From Microscillaceae bacterium (lineage in GTDB: Bacteria > Bacteroidota > Bacteroidia > Cytophagales > Microscillaceae): 58,922 nt of DNA. A model generated the notes under the pieces. It had not been told where the DNA came from. It searched no databases and saw only the letters and a program-made list of their open reading frames with translations. This document shows positions 1 through 9,114 of this stretch, piece by piece (within the stretch, counting starts at the first letter, position 1; every line of letters starts with the position of its first letter). Location: the NCBI GenBank assembly GCA_011390205.1, contig JAABSX010000024.1, positions 1 through 58,922 of the forward strand, given 5' to 3'. Position numbers and translations under genes: made by a program.

Positions 1-252
1 GCCCTAGGGCAAGGAGACACTATGAAGCAGGAAGTAAACAGCAAATGTATAGATTTGTGTAAGTTTTACAGAACGGAATATTTCCTCTTTTGTCTTGAAA
101 TAAGAGATAGGTTATATAACTATTCCACAAAAAAATATAAATAAAAAAACATAATTCATATTAAGTTGAAATAAACTTTGAAATATCAGAAAATATCCCA
201 ATTTTTATACTGTTATAAACGTAAAAATGATGATAAATTCATCGAGAATATT

Positions 253-1368
253 ATGATGAACGTTAAATTAGACTTAGAACCCCTGCATAGCTGGATAGAT
301 TATCAGCAAAAGCCCCTCATTATCTCAGGGCCATGCAGTGCAGAATCAGAAGAACAACTGATGGAGACCTGCAAGGCACTCAAAGCACTCAATGTGGATG
401 TTTTGAGAGCTGGAATTTGGAAACCTCGTACTCGTCCCAATAGTTTTGAAGGCTATGGTGTAGAAGCCTTGGCTTGGCTCAAGACCGTCAAAGAAGAGCT
501 CAACATGCCTTTTGCAGTGGAAGTGGCCAACCCTCAGCACATCGAAGAAGCCCTCAAACACGGGGTAGATATTCTTTGGCTAGGGGCTCGCACTACTGTA
601 AACCCTTTCAATGTTCAGGAAATCGCAGATGCACTCAAAGGCGTGGATGTGCCAGTGATGATTAAAAACCCTATCAATCCTGATTTGGCTCTTTGGATTG
701 GAGCAATAGAGCGAATTTATAATGCTGGAATCCGCAAAATGGCAGTGATTCATAGAGGGTTTTCGTCTCTACAAAGCTCTAAATACAGAAACATCCCGAC
801 TTGGCAAATACCTATTGAACTAAAAACGCATATCCCAAATATGCCGATCATCTGTGATCCAAGCCACATCGCAGGCACCAGAGAATATCTTCAGGAGATA
901 GCCCAAAAAGCCCTTGACCTCAACTATGACGGGCTGATGATAGAATCACACAGAGACCCTGACAAGGCAATGAGTGATGCCAAGCAGCAGGTTACACCTG
1001 ACGGGCTACATGATATACTTTCTAACCTGAAAATCAGAATCGTCAGAAACCAAAGCCAAGATGTAGAGCTTATCAATCAATTAGACAAGCTGCGCGAAAG
1101 TATTGACGAGGTAGACAGAGAGTTAATTGAAATCTTAAGAACTAGAATGAGTCTGGTAGAACAGGCTTGTGAATACAAACGTGAAAATAACATTACTATC
1201 TTCCAAGTAGAAAGATGGAATGATATATTTCGCTCTCGTTCAGATTGGGCTCAAAAAATGGAAATGAACAAAGATTTTATTGCCGAAATCTACAAACTCA
1301 TTCACATTGAATCTATTCGTAAACAGACCGAAGTCATTACCCGAAAAGAAATAGAGATGACCAAGTAG
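253..1368 (+). CDS. aroG: Bifunctional DAHP synthase / chorismate mutase (AroG-AroQ fusion)
   Basis: Condenses phosphoenolpyruvate and erythrose-4-phosphate to DAHP, the first shikimate step, and also converts chorismate to prephenate. The first ~265 residues are a class I DAHP synthase barrel with the motifs ISGPCSAES, RAGIWKPRTRPNSFEG, GARTTVNPF, MIKNPINPDL, VIHRGFSS and ICDPSHIAG. The last ~95 residues are an AroQ-type helical mutase (LDKLRESIDEVDRELIEIL, then an acidic-basic helix). The frame is open back to a TTG at 178, but that adds a lysine-rich stretch foreign to the family, so the tandem ATG at 253/256 is preferred (371 aa, about the family size). A mutase domain in this position usually makes the synthase feedback-sensitive to prephenate; that is family knowledge. 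The gene stands alone and ends at a strong terminator. Confidence 0.93.
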   Translation: MMNVKLDLEPLHSWIDYQQKPLIISGPCSAESEEQLMETCKALKALNVDVLRAGIWKPRTRPNSFEGYGVEALAWLKTVKEELNMPFAVEVANPQHIEEALKHGVDILWLGARTTVNPFNVQEIADALKGVDVPVMIKNPINPDLALWIGAIERIYNAGIRKMAVIHRGFSSLQSSKYRNIPTWQIPIELKTHIPNMPIICDPSHIAGTREYLQEIAQKALDLNYDGLMIESHRDPDKAMSDAKQQVTPDGLHDILSNLKIRIVRNQSQDVELINQLDKLRESIDEVDRELIEILRTRMSLVEQACEYKRENNITIFQVERWNDIFRSRSDWAQKMEMNKDFIAEIYKLIHIESIRKQTEVITRKEIEMTK

Positions 1369-1393
1369 AGGGGATGGTTCTAGATTTTTATAG

Positions 1394-1424
1394 AAGCTAC
1401 TTATACAAGTAAGTAGCTTTTTTT
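1394..1424 (+). terminator. Rho-independent terminator after aroG
   Basis: A perfect 10-bp stem (1394-1403 with 1410-1419) closes a 6-nt loop and runs into a T tract. It lies 25 bp past the aroG stop. Confidence 0.85.
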
Positions 1425-1532
1425 ATGCCTAGTGAGTTAGATAAGTTTAACTAAATATTAAAATAGTTATATTTTTAAGCTAAGAAGCTTCAAAATCAGG
1501 CTGTCAATTGGTTAGTTGTAATGATAAAGTAT

Positions 1533-1540
1533 TATATTTG
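1533..1540 (+). promoter_or_regulatory. Bacteroidota -7 promoter element upstream of the M23 peptidase gene
   Basis: TATATTTG matches the TAnnTTTG consensus of the Bacteroidota housekeeping sigma factor. TTG trinucleotides at 1508 and 1516 are possible -33 partners, but neither has ideal spacing. The implied leader is about 55 nt. Confidence 0.4.
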
Positions 1541-1601
1541 CAAGCTAAGTTGTATGAACAGATAAGCCGTCTGCTCTAATTTTTTAATTTAATATAAAGT
1601 A

Positions 1602-2576
1602 ATGGCACGTATTAAGTATCACTACAATCCAGAAACCTGTCAATACGAGCGAGTCCGCCCTAAAAAGCTGGATATATTCCTGAATATTTTAGGATTTATC
1701 ACCCTCGCCGGAATTTTAGGTTTCTTAATGGCAAATCTGCTTGCAAAATACATCCAAGACGATGACAAAGCAGGGCTTAGAGCTGAAAACGAAGAACTCA
1801 AACTCCACTATGATCTACTCAGCAAACAATTTACAGAGGTAAGTGAAAGCTTAGAAGCACTCCAACACCGTGATGACAATGTGTATAGAGTAATATTTGA
1901 GGCAGAGCCTATCCCATCTTCGGTAAGGCAAGCGGGCACAGGAGGAAGCCAGAAATACCAAGAAATCCTTAACAAAAACCTCAAAAATGAAAAACTCGTA
2001 TTGACTGCCTACCAAGAAATAGACAAACTCAAACGAAAAATGTACATACAGAGCAAATCTTATGATGAAATCTCAAAACTCATCAAAGACAAATCTAAAA
2101 TGCTCGCAGCGATGCCTGCCATACAGCCTATCTCTAACAAACAACTTATCCGCCTGACCTCAGGCTTTGGCATCAGAGTACACCCCATTTATAAAGTAGG
2201 GCAGTTTCACCCAGGAATTGATTTTGCCGCACCACAAGGTACACCAATTTATGCCACGGCAGATGCCACCGTAAAAAAAGCGGTGTATGAGTCAGGATAT
2301 GGTAACCACGTAGTGCTTAACCACGGATATGGCTACGAAACACTTTATGGGCATATGGTAAACTTTACCGTAAAACCAGGACAAAAAGTAAAAAGAGGTG
2401 AATGCATAGGCTATGTAGGCAGCACAGGCTTCTCTACTGCTCCGCACGTGCATTACGAAGTAATCTATAAAGGAGAGCAAGTAAATCCTGTTTATTTCTT
2501 CTTTAAAGACCTTAGCTCCGAAGAATATGAGAAAGTACTCGAGCTGGCTTCCATAGAAAACCAATCCCTTTCCTAA
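1602..2576 (+). CDS. Membrane-anchored M23 (LytM-type) peptidoglycan endopeptidase with coiled coil
   Basis: Cell-wall hydrolase or LytM-type regulator of wall splitting. A single transmembrane helix (about residues 25-45) follows a basic cytoplasmic start. Then comes a coiled-coil region (about 55-170) and a C-terminal M23 domain (about 185-305). The zinc-site pattern is intact: HPGIDFAAP supplies H and D, and HVHYE supplies the HxH ligand. The glycine-rich LTSGFGIRVHP and YGHM motifs are also present. The layout is common in Bacteroidota, where such genes often sit near alaS; here it stands between aroG and accA as its own unit with a terminator. An intact zinc site argues for an active enzyme rather than an EnvC-like degenerate activator. 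Confidence 0.9.
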   Translation: MARIKYHYNPETCQYERVRPKKLDIFLNILGFITLAGILGFLMANLLAKYIQDDDKAGLRAENEELKLHYDLLSKQFTEVSESLEALQHRDDNVYRVIFEAEPIPSSVRQAGTGGSQKYQEILNKNLKNEKLVLTAYQEIDKLKRKMYIQSKSYDEISKLIKDKSKMLAAMPAIQPISNKQLIRLTSGFGIRVHPIYKVGQFHPGIDFAAPQGTPIYATADATVKKAVYESGYGNHVVLNHGYGYETLYGHMVNFTVKPGQKVKRGECIGYVGSTGFSTAPHVHYEVIYKGEQVNPVYFFFKDLSSEEYEKVLELASIENQSLS

Positions 2577-2607
2577 TATTGCTATTTTGACGAAAGTTAC
2601 AGCACAT

Positions 2608-2645
2608 AAAAAAGGATTACTCTGAAAATGAGTAATCCTTTTTTA
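2608..2645 (+). terminator. Terminator after the M23 peptidase gene
   Basis: An inverted repeat of about 13 bp (AAAAGGATTACT with AGTAATCCTTTT) has a 9-nt loop and ends in a T run. The A run on the other side would let it work in both directions. Confidence 0.8.
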
Positions 2646-2679
2646 TATTTGTTTGGCTTATACTTTCAGAGTATTTACA

Positions 2680-2707
2680 TTGATAATCACTTTTTTATTT
2701 AATTTTG
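2680..2707 (+). promoter_or_regulatory. Bacteroidota promoter for accA
   Basis: A TTG at 2680-2682 and TAATTTTG at 2700-2707, spaced 17 bp apart, fit the -33/-7 pattern. The inferred leader is about 32 nt. Confidence 0.5.
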
Positions 2708-2745
2708 CCCTCAATTAAATTTGAGTGGATTAAACAAAGCAAAAT

Positions 2746-3702
2746 ATGTTACTGGATTTTGAAAAGCCCATAGCCGACCTAGAAGAGAAACTGGCAAAAA
2801 TGAAAGAGTATGCTACTCAACAAGTAAAAGATTCAAGCATTGATGATGCCATCCAATCACTAGAAACCAATATATTAAAACTAAAAAATGGTACTTATCA
2901 AAACCTCACTCGCTGGCAAAAAGTACAACTTTCTAGGCACAGTGATAGGCCTTATACCCTGGATTACATCCATGCCATGTGTGATGAGTTTATAGAATTG
3001 CACGGAGATAGAAATGTAGCCGATGATTTTGCGATGGTGGGCGGATTGGGTAAAATAGAAGGACAGACGCTCATGTTTGTGGGGCAGCAAAAAGGTAGAA
3101 ATACCAAGCAAAGACAAATGCGTAATTTCGGGATGGCAAACCCCGAAGGCTACCGAAAGGCACTCCGACTTATGAAGATGGCAGAGAAATTTAACAAGCC
3201 CATCGTTACACTTATAGACACTCCAGGGGCTTTTCCTGGGATTGGAGCAGAAGAAAGAGGGCAAGCAGAAGCCATTGCACGCAATATCCAAGAAATGTTT
3301 ATGCTCAAAGTCCCTGTCATTTGTATTATTATAGGAGAAGGGGCTTCGGGTGGTGCCTTGGGCATTGCTATAGGTGATAGAGTGCTGATGCTAGAGAATA
3401 CGTGGTATTCGGTCATTTCTCCAGAGTCTTGCTCTTCTATTTTGTGGAGAAGCTGGGAATACAAAGAGCAGGCAGCCGAAGCCCTCAAACTCACAGCCAA
3501 AGACATGCTGGGCTTCAAACTGATAGACGCCATCATCAGTGAACCCCTAGGAGGAGCACACAGAGACCCCGAAACCGCCTTTCAGCGGGTCAAAGAGACT
3601 ATTTTATTGAACCTTGCCGAGCTTCAAAAATTTAGCCCCGAAGAGCGTATTTCGCAGAGAATAGATAAATTTTGTGCTATGGGAGAAGTCAAAGAATTTT
3701 AA
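2746..3702 (+). CDS. accA: Acetyl-CoA carboxylase carboxyltransferase subunit alpha
   Basis: Alpha half of the carboxyltransferase that moves the carboxyl group from biotin to acetyl-CoA, giving malonyl-CoA for fatty-acid synthesis. At 318 aa it is full family length. An N-terminal helical segment ([17 protein letters not shown]) is followed by the crotonase-fold core, with [25 protein letters not shown], the nucleotide-binding-like [16 protein letters not shown], the oxyanion-loop glycines [15 protein letters not shown], and [11 protein letters not shown]. The beta subunit (accD) is not nearby, which is normal in this phylum. The gene appears monocistronic, with its own promoter and a hairpin downstream. 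Confidence 0.96.
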   Translation: MLLDFEKPIADLEEKLAKMKEYATQQVKDSSIDDAIQSLETNILKLKNGTYQNLTRWQKVQLSRHSDRPYTLDYIHAMCDEFIELHGDRNVADDFAMVGGLGKIEGQTLMFVGQQKGRNTKQRQMRNFGMANPEGYRKALRLMKMAEKFNKPIVTLIDTPGAFPGIGAEERGQAEAIARNIQEMFMLKVPVICIIIGEGASGGALGIAIGDRVLMLENTWYSVISPESCSSILWRSWEYKEQAAEALKLTAKDMLGFKLIDAIISEPLGGAHRDPETAFQRVKETILLNLAELQKFSPEERISQRIDKFCAMGEVKEF

Positions 3703-3721
3703 AAATAAAAGCTATTCAGCC

Positions 3722-3745
3722 TCGGCTCGTGCTTTCACGAGCCGA
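3722..3745. terminator. Convergent hairpin between accA and the UPF0145-like gene
   Basis: A perfect 10-bp GC-rich stem (TCGGCTCGTG with CACGAGCCGA) has a 4-nt loop. A second small stem, TTTTTGC-GAA-GCAAAAA, lies at 3764-3780 directly next to the minus-strand stop. The pair lies between convergent genes and probably serves both. Confidence 0.7.
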
Positions 3746-3780
3746 AATAAAACCTACTTACTTTTTTTGCGAAGCAAAAA

Positions 3781-4176
3781 CTATCTCTCGATTCTTACTG
3801 CAGTGCCATACATTTGAAAATAAAAATCAGCATCTCCGTCCAAGATGTCCGTTTCGTAGCGCAGGTGTATCACAGCATCTGCTTCTAGCACTTGGGCTTT
3901 TTTCTTTAATTCTTCAATACCAATATAAAAGGCTTTTTCCATGTGTAAGCCTGTGGGGTGGCTGTGCCCTTTCTTAGACATTCCTTCTTTTTTCTCAGAT
4001 TCTGGGTGAATCAAACCCTTCTCTTGTAAGTCTTTGATAAATTCTTCATATTCTTTTTCCAGACGCTTCATCTGGTTTCTAAGTGTGCCCCTGTTGGTAA
4101 TCTGTACAAAAATAGGATGTATGATACTGTGCTTGTCTTCGAGTGTGCCTGTGGTTACGATAATCTGATGGTTCAT
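3781..4176 (-). CDS. YbjQ/UPF0145-like protein
   Basis: A 131-aa cytoplasmic protein whose two ends resemble the UPF0145 (YbjQ, putative heavy-metal-binding) fold. The N-terminus has VTTGTLED, and the C-terminus has GIEELKKKAQVLEADAVIHLRYET followed by YGTAVRIER, the family's usual helix and final strand. The middle (about residues 40-80) is a lysine/glutamate-rich helix, KRLEKEYEEFIKDLQEKG, not typical of the family, so this is a divergent or insertion-bearing member. No function is established for the family. The gene is alone and convergent with accA. Similarity is from motif reading only. Confidence 0.55.
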   Translation of the reverse strand: MNHQIIVTTGTLEDKHSIIHPIFVQITNRGTLRNQMKRLEKEYEEFIKDLQEKGLIHPESEKKEGMSKKGHSHPTGLHMEKAFYIGIEELKKKAQVLEADAVIHLRYETDILDGDADFYFQMYGTAVRIER

Positions 4177-4416
4177 ATATTTATAAGATTAATGATGAAA
4201 ACATTAAGATAAGATTTTTTGGCTAAAAAATGACATTGATAACTGAATCACAAGTCAATAAATATCAAATAAAATAAAACCATTCAAATTTTCTTGTACG
4301 GACATTTACTTTGTATTTATATTTCTTTAAGTTTAAAAATTTGTTTTTTTGGCGAATAATTTGCCCTATTTCAGAATAAATCCGTATATTTCACTTTAAA
4401 AAAAGACACGTATTCT

Positions 4417-4424
4417 TAGCTTTG
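4417..4424 (+). promoter_or_regulatory. Bacteroidota -7 element upstream of the 482-aa membrane protein gene
   Basis: TAGCTTTG fits TAnnTTTG. A TTTA at 4395-4398 lies 18 bp upstream as a weak -33. The inferred leader is about 18 nt. The rest of 4177-4448 is AT-rich with no other recognisable feature. Confidence 0.4.
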
Positions 4425-4448
4425 AAATTCTTGAATTATCACTAAACT

Positions 4449-5897
4449 ATGAAAAAATCACTTGTCCCCGCACTACAGTCCGCCTCCGAAAAAATAGAAA
4501 ACTTACTACAAAGTGGTAAAGGCGTAATCACTCTAGCAGATGCATCTTCAGCAAGCGGTCTGAGTTTGCGAGATTCAAAAGATGTCATGGATTTTTTGAT
4601 AGGCAAGTACAAGTGCCGCCTTCAGATTACCGAAAATGGAGATTTAATCTATGATTTTGGTACGAGCCTTGCCCGAAGAGGAGAACAAACTTGGGCAGAG
4701 TGGTGGTCAAAATCAAAGAAAATACTCTGGAATGTCTTCGTAGCCGTATTCAAAGTCTGGATTAGTATTACATTGGTGGTTTATTTTTCACTTTTTTTAG
4801 TCATCATTATCGGGCTTATTATTGCCTCTTTATCAGGTGGTGATGGAGATAGTGACATAGATGTCGGAGATGGTGTCGGAGATGCCTTTAGGGTATTGGG
4901 AGACTTGTTGTTTAATATTTTTTATTGGAAAACCGTTACGAGTTCCTATCATTATGAGGTAGATAGCCGTGGATACTCTTACCGTGCTTTTGATGCACGC
5001 CCTTCTAGCCTTTCCAAAAAGAAAGGCAAGGACAAAGGAAAAAAAGGCTTTGTGGCATCTGTGTATGATTTCGTATTCGGGCCACCTAGAGTAGAGGCAC
5101 ACCCCCTCGAAAATCAGCAAGAAGTAGCCTCTTATCTCCGTAAAAACCAAGGAGTCATCGTCAAGCCTGAAATCATAGCCCTTGCTGGCTGGACTTCCGA
5201 AAAAGCGGATGATTTCTTCTCGGAAGTCATTGCTCGCTTTGATGGAGAGCCCAAAATCAGTGATAATCAAGTGCTCTATGGAGATTTTAGAGACCTTATC
5301 AAAAGCAAAGACAATGAAGCTGATGCCCCTGTCATCTGGTATTGGAATGAATATGAAGCCGAGTACAAACTTACAGGCAATACACAAGGTAGGAATCTAG
5401 GTGTGGGCTTTATGAATGGCTTCAACCTATTGGTTTCTTCGGCTTTCTTGGCATTCTTGATGTCTGAGGGTGGGCTAGGAGCTACTATCTTTTTGGGCTG
5501 GATACCTTTTGTATTTTCTGTGTTATTTTTTGCATTGCCCATTTATAGGTGGTTTGACATCTTGCCCAAGCGCAAAAAACGCCGATTAGAAAATATCCGA
5601 AAAAGACTCATGAGGGCTATTTTTGAGAATAATTATAGGGAAATATCCCTACGAGAGCTGACAGAAATTACCAATAACAGAAGCAAAGGAGAGGAAAGCC
5701 TCAAAACACAAGAGATAGAAACTATGATGCAAACGCTTATCTATGACCTTGATGGTGAAGTAGATAGCAATGAAAATGCAGAGGTGGTTTATCGTTTTAT
5801 CCGTCTTCGTGAAGAGCTAGATGAAGCAAAAAGATTGAGAGATATCCAAGATACTGGCAACCAACTAGGAGAGATTGTATTTGATACAGATGATTAA
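4449..5897 (+). CDS. Unknown membrane protein with three repeated winged-helix-like domains
   Basis: Not assigned to a named family. A hydrophobic segment lies at about residues 92-130, followed by a Gly/Asp-rich loop (GGDGDSDIDVGDGVGD), and there is a second membrane region (two passes) at about 322-366. Three cytoplasmic segments look like divergent copies of one domain: about 12-71 ending LIYDFG, 219-281 ending VLYGDF, and 385-450 ending VVYRF. Each has two short helices followed by a helix and a beta strand, as in winged-helix modules. The tail (450-470) is a charged helix. It lies between two terminators as a single gene. A membrane-tethered regulatory or adaptor role is only a guess. 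Confidence 0.75.
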   Translation: MKKSLVPALQSASEKIENLLQSGKGVITLADASSASGLSLRDSKDVMDFLIGKYKCRLQITENGDLIYDFGTSLARRGEQTWAEWWSKSKKILWNVFVAVFKVWISITLVVYFSLFLVIIIGLIIASLSGGDGDSDIDVGDGVGDAFRVLGDLLFNIFYWKTVTSSYHYEVDSRGYSYRAFDARPSSLSKKKGKDKGKKGFVASVYDFVFGPPRVEAHPLENQQEVASYLRKNQGVIVKPEIIALAGWTSEKADDFFSEVIARFDGEPKISDNQVLYGDFRDLIKSKDNEADAPVIWYWNEYEAEYKLTGNTQGRNLGVGFMNGFNLLVSSAFLAFLMSEGGLGATIFLGWIPFVFSVLFFALPIYRWFDILPKRKKRRLENIRKRLMRAIFENNYREISLRELTEITNNRSKGEESLKTQEIETMMQTLIYDLDGEVDSNENAEVVYRFIRLREELDEAKRLRDIQDTGNQLGEIVFDTDD

Positions 5898-5924
5898 CAC
5901 TTACCAGAGTGAAAATTAAAAATA

Positions 5925-5964
5925 AGCCCTGATAGATGTTATAATCTGTCAGGGCTCGTTTTTT
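5925..5964. terminator. Convergent terminator between the 482-aa gene and the giant T9SS gene
   Basis: A 13-bp stem (5925-5937 with 5944-5956, one G-U pair) with core AGCCCTGA/TCAGGGCT is followed by a T run on the plus strand and preceded by A-rich sequence on the other side. Confidence 0.8.
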
Positions 5965-6001
5965 GAGTACATTCTTAAGTACAACAGTATTTTTGAAAAT
6001 T

Positions 6002-9000
6002 TTACCTAAGCAAGGTAATTCTTCCTTGTTTTTGAAATAGCTCACCTGTCAAGATATTGGCGTAGGTGGCTGTCCAGATATAGACCCCCTCAGGGGCATC
6101 TTTGCCTTCCCACTTTCCATCCCAGCGTACTTCTTGCTTGAGTGCCTCAAATATCAGTTCACCCCATCTGTTATAGAGTCTAAAGTGAAGTCCAGAAAGG
6201 TCTTCCCCCAGTATCTCAAGGTGGTCATTGATTTGGTCATTGTTAGGTGTGAATGCCGTAGGTATATAAAGCATAGGCTGACAATCTACGATTACCTCAA
6301 AACTTCGGTACGATAAGGGGCAGTTTTCACTGTCTCTGGCAATGACAGTATAGTTTCCTTCCTGAGATTTATCATAGATATAAATACTGCGGGTGGTATC
6401 TCCTGAGGGCTGCCATAGATAGGTATAGCTTTCTTCTGCGTCTGCAAGGTCTATGGCTTCTAACTCAAAACCTGCAAACTCAGGTGGGCAGACATTGAGC
6501 AAAAGGTTTTCGGGGTTATTTGTATCTACACTAGAGGCAGTAATAGAAACTGTTTGGTTTATCTCTTCACTGCAGCCATTCGGGTCGGTGTAGATGTATC
6601 TGATAGAGGGGGTATCCCCAGGCGTAAACTGAGCAGGGTCAAACTGAGTCTGTGCTGTGCCATTCACCTCAAAAGTCCCTCCTGTGGGGCTTGCCTGTAG
6701 TGCGAAGGGCAGTGAAGCATTGCAGTATGCTGCATCAAGATTATCAAAACGAAGTATGGGCTGCGGATAAATCTGAACGGTGCTTTCTATCTGACTACTG
6801 CAAGCATTTACCCCCTCATACGTAAAGAAGATGGTATAATTACCTACTCCTATCAGGCTTGGGTTAAGCACTTCTACTATTTCGCTGCGGCTTTGCCCAT
6901 TGGCTTCTGTAATGCTGACTTGCACAGGGATACTGGTTTCAGATATACAATAGCCTGCCGCAAGGTTATCAAAACTTAGGGTTGGAAGTGCTTTCACTTC
7001 TACATTTTTCTGGATGCTATTTTGACAGCCATTGGCATCTTCATACATATAAACCACCTCATAAATGCCCATCCCTAGGCTTGCTGGGTCAAAAGTAGTA
7101 GCAATATTACCATCTATCTTAAAAAAACTTTGAGTACTTGTGGGGCTTCCTTGCAAAGTAAAACCAGCTTCAGAGATACAATAGGCATTCTCAAGGTTTT
7201 CAAACTGGGGTGCATCGGGAAGGGCATAGACCTCTATGATGCGTGTGGTCTGTTCTGAGCATCCTGCCCCTGTTCCTAGCACATAGATAACTTCATAGAT
7301 ACCCACTCCTAGATTGGCTGGGTCAAATATACTTGCATTGGGAATATTTGTGCTGCCCCCTTGTATGGTAAATATCCCTCCGCTTGGTGTTGCTTGGAGT
7401 GTAGCAGGGTCGGAGCTAATACAGTAAGTGCTTTGCAAGCCCGTAATCTCAGGACCTGTTTCTTGTATGACCGTAACAGTAACCGAAGCTTCACTACTAC
7501 AAGTCCCTTTTGTGCCTGTTACAATGTAGGTAGTCGTTGCTCTAGGTGTAGCGATAGGGTTTGGGCAGTCAGTACAGCTGAGCCCTGTGGCAGGTGTCCA
7601 GGTATATGTTTCTCTGCCTGTAGCTTCTAGGGGTGTATTCTCACCTACACAAATGCTAATATCCGTCTCTGCAAGTGCCAGTTCACTGGGCAATACTTGA
7701 ATAGTTTGTTCAAAAGTACAATCACCGATGTCTATTTCCAAGGTATAATTTGTTTCAGTAATTGAGCTGACCAACTCAATACGCTGGCAATCAGGGTCTA
7801 AGCAAGTAAATGTGCCATTGCTAGAGCTCCATGTGTAGGCATCAGCCAATCTAGCTTCTAGCTGTATGACTTGCCCTGAAGTGCATCTATAGACAAGCCC
7901 TCCAGGAAACTCAGGCACGGGGACAATGTCATCCAAAGGTAAAATATTTACCATCAAGCTGTCTATGACCTCATTGCTACAGCCAGCTTTGAGATAGATG
8001 ATAACGGACTGTGGCTCAGTAACACCTACATCAGGCAACAGGGTCAGGTTTCGGGTAGTTTCTCCTATATTGTAATTGACATTAAAGGGATAAGAAGTAG
8101 CAGGCACTCCATCCACATTCATCGTAAAGTCTGTACCTGGGCTTGCATTTCCTCCAAAATCAATGGTATAAGTTTCGGCTCGGTCTGTGATGTTTCTATT
8201 TACCTCAATATCTCCATTGATACAGCCTGCCACTAGCTCATCTATCACAGAGTTACTGTTAAACAAGAATTTGGGCACTTCGCTGGTAATTTCTTCTATA
8301 AATACGGCTGAATCATACAGTCCATCAAATCCATCGCCTATTTTAAGTTCAAGCCTATAGCTTTCACAAGGGATGACATCAATCTCAGCGATTAAATTGA
8401 CGGTATATCCATCATATTCTATCTCTACTCCTCCGTTATTGTTGGCATAATAAGCACTGTTGGTGCATTGGTTTACATTATTGATAGATACAGCCAGGTT
8501 GGTATTGGGGATAATGGCAATGTTTCTTTTGTTATAGCTACCACCTGCGGGGTTATTTCCTGTGATTAAGAAAGCAAAAGCATCATTGATATTAGCACCT
8601 GCACATGGCGTAAACTCTTCATATTCTTCGGAAGAGAAAGTATATCTAAATCTGATTCTATTGCCTACGGGTACTACATCAAAACTAATCACACAAGCAT
8701 CAAAGATACTAAGCCCTGCAATGGCAGCAAGGTCATTATCACCAGGTGCATTCCAAGCAGTGGAGGTTTCATTAGAATTATTAGGACCTACTGCATCGGC
8801 AGCTTTTCCAGTGGTCATCACGATTCCGCTATCTAAGGGAAAATTAGCATTGTTAGAAACAAACCTTGCATAACTAAGACCTTCCGTGCGGTTGCCTGGG
8901 CAGTTGATATTAATATTGCCGATGCTTACGCCTTCTCCTACGAGCTGATTCAGGATTCGGTTAGGGCTTATGTTTTCATCAATGATTACTTGTGCTTTGA

Positions 9001-9082
9001 GCTGTAGGGGGAATCCCCAAATAGCCCAAGCGAGGCACACATACAGGCAAAGAATCTTTTTAAGGGTGTGGAGATACATCAT
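6002..9082 (-). CDS. Giant T9SS type B cargo with choice-of-anchor L domain, PKD-like repeats and CHU_C gliding-type C-terminus
   Basis: A secreted surface protein of 1026 aa. The frame can be extended to a TTG at 9118, but the ATG at 9082 gives a proper signal peptide (basic start, hydrophobic core, LQLKAQ cleavage region), so it is chosen. Residues ~30-270 look like a choice-of-anchor L domain (GIVMTTG, FRYTFSSEEYEEF, NDAFAFLITG). The middle holds Ig/PKD-like modules, including four tandem ~75-residue copies marked by YCIS/YCN and FDPA..G.GIYEVVY. The last ~90 residues (YIPTAFTPNNDQINDHL, YNRWGELIF, WDGKWEGKDAPEGVYIW) are the gliding motility-associated C-terminal domain that directs export and surface attachment by T9SS. 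The gene follows tsaD by 32 bp and may be co-transcribed. Confidence 0.9.
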   Translation of the reverse strand: MMYLHTLKKILCLYVCLAWAIWGFPLQLKAQVIIDENISPNRILNQLVGEGVSIGNININCPGNRTEGLSYARFVSNNANFPLDSGIVMTTGKAADAVGPNNSNETSTAWNAPGDNDLAAIAGLSIFDACVISFDVVPVGNRIRFRYTFSSEEYEEFTPCAGANINDAFAFLITGNNPAGGSYNKRNIAIIPNTNLAVSINNVNQCTNSAYYANNNGGVEIEYDGYTVNLIAEIDVIPCESYRLELKIGDGFDGLYDSAVFIEEITSEVPKFLFNSNSVIDELVAGCINGDIEVNRNITDRAETYTIDFGGNASPGTDFTMNVDGVPATSYPFNVNYNIGETTRNLTLLPDVGVTEPQSVIIYLKAGCSNEVIDSLMVNILPLDDIVPVPEFPGGLVYRCTSGQVIQLEARLADAYTWSSSNGTFTCLDPDCQRIELVSSITETNYTLEIDIGDCTFEQTIQVLPSELALAETDISICVGENTPLEATGRETYTWTPATGLSCTDCPNPIATPRATTTYIVTGTKGTCSSEASVTVTVIQETGPEITGLQSTYCISSDPATLQATPSGGIFTIQGGSTNIPNASIFDPANLGVGIYEVIYVLGTGAGCSEQTTRIIEVYALPDAPQFENLENAYCISEAGFTLQGSPTSTQSFFKIDGNIATTFDPASLGMGIYEVVYMYEDANGCQNSIQKNVEVKALPTLSFDNLAAGYCISETSIPVQVSITEANGQSRSEIVEVLNPSLIGVGNYTIFFTYEGVNACSSQIESTVQIYPQPILRFDNLDAAYCNASLPFALQASPTGGTFEVNGTAQTQFDPAQFTPGDTPSIRYIYTDPNGCSEEINQTVSITASSVDTNNPENLLLNVCPPEFAGFELEAIDLADAEESYTYLWQPSGDTTRSIYIYDKSQEGNYTVIARDSENCPLSYRSFEVIVDCQPMLYIPTAFTPNNDQINDHLEILGEDLSGLHFRLYNRWGELIFEALKQEVRWDGKWEGKDAPEGVYIWTATYANILTGELFQKQGRITLLR

Positions 9083-9114
9083 GATTCGTGTTTCTAGGTA
9101 AATGATTTGTTCCT

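Noticed and set aside
1-144. An open frame from the window edge with an ATG at 22 and an AAGGAG upstream (40 aa)
   Set aside because: The sequence is cut by the edge, the product is cysteine/tyrosine-rich without recognisable features, and Shine-Dalgarno sites are not the norm in this phylum, so it cannot be told from chance.
178-252. A TTG-started N-terminal extension of aroG
   Set aside because: The added residues are not found in the family and a tandem ATG lies at the expected position (253/256).
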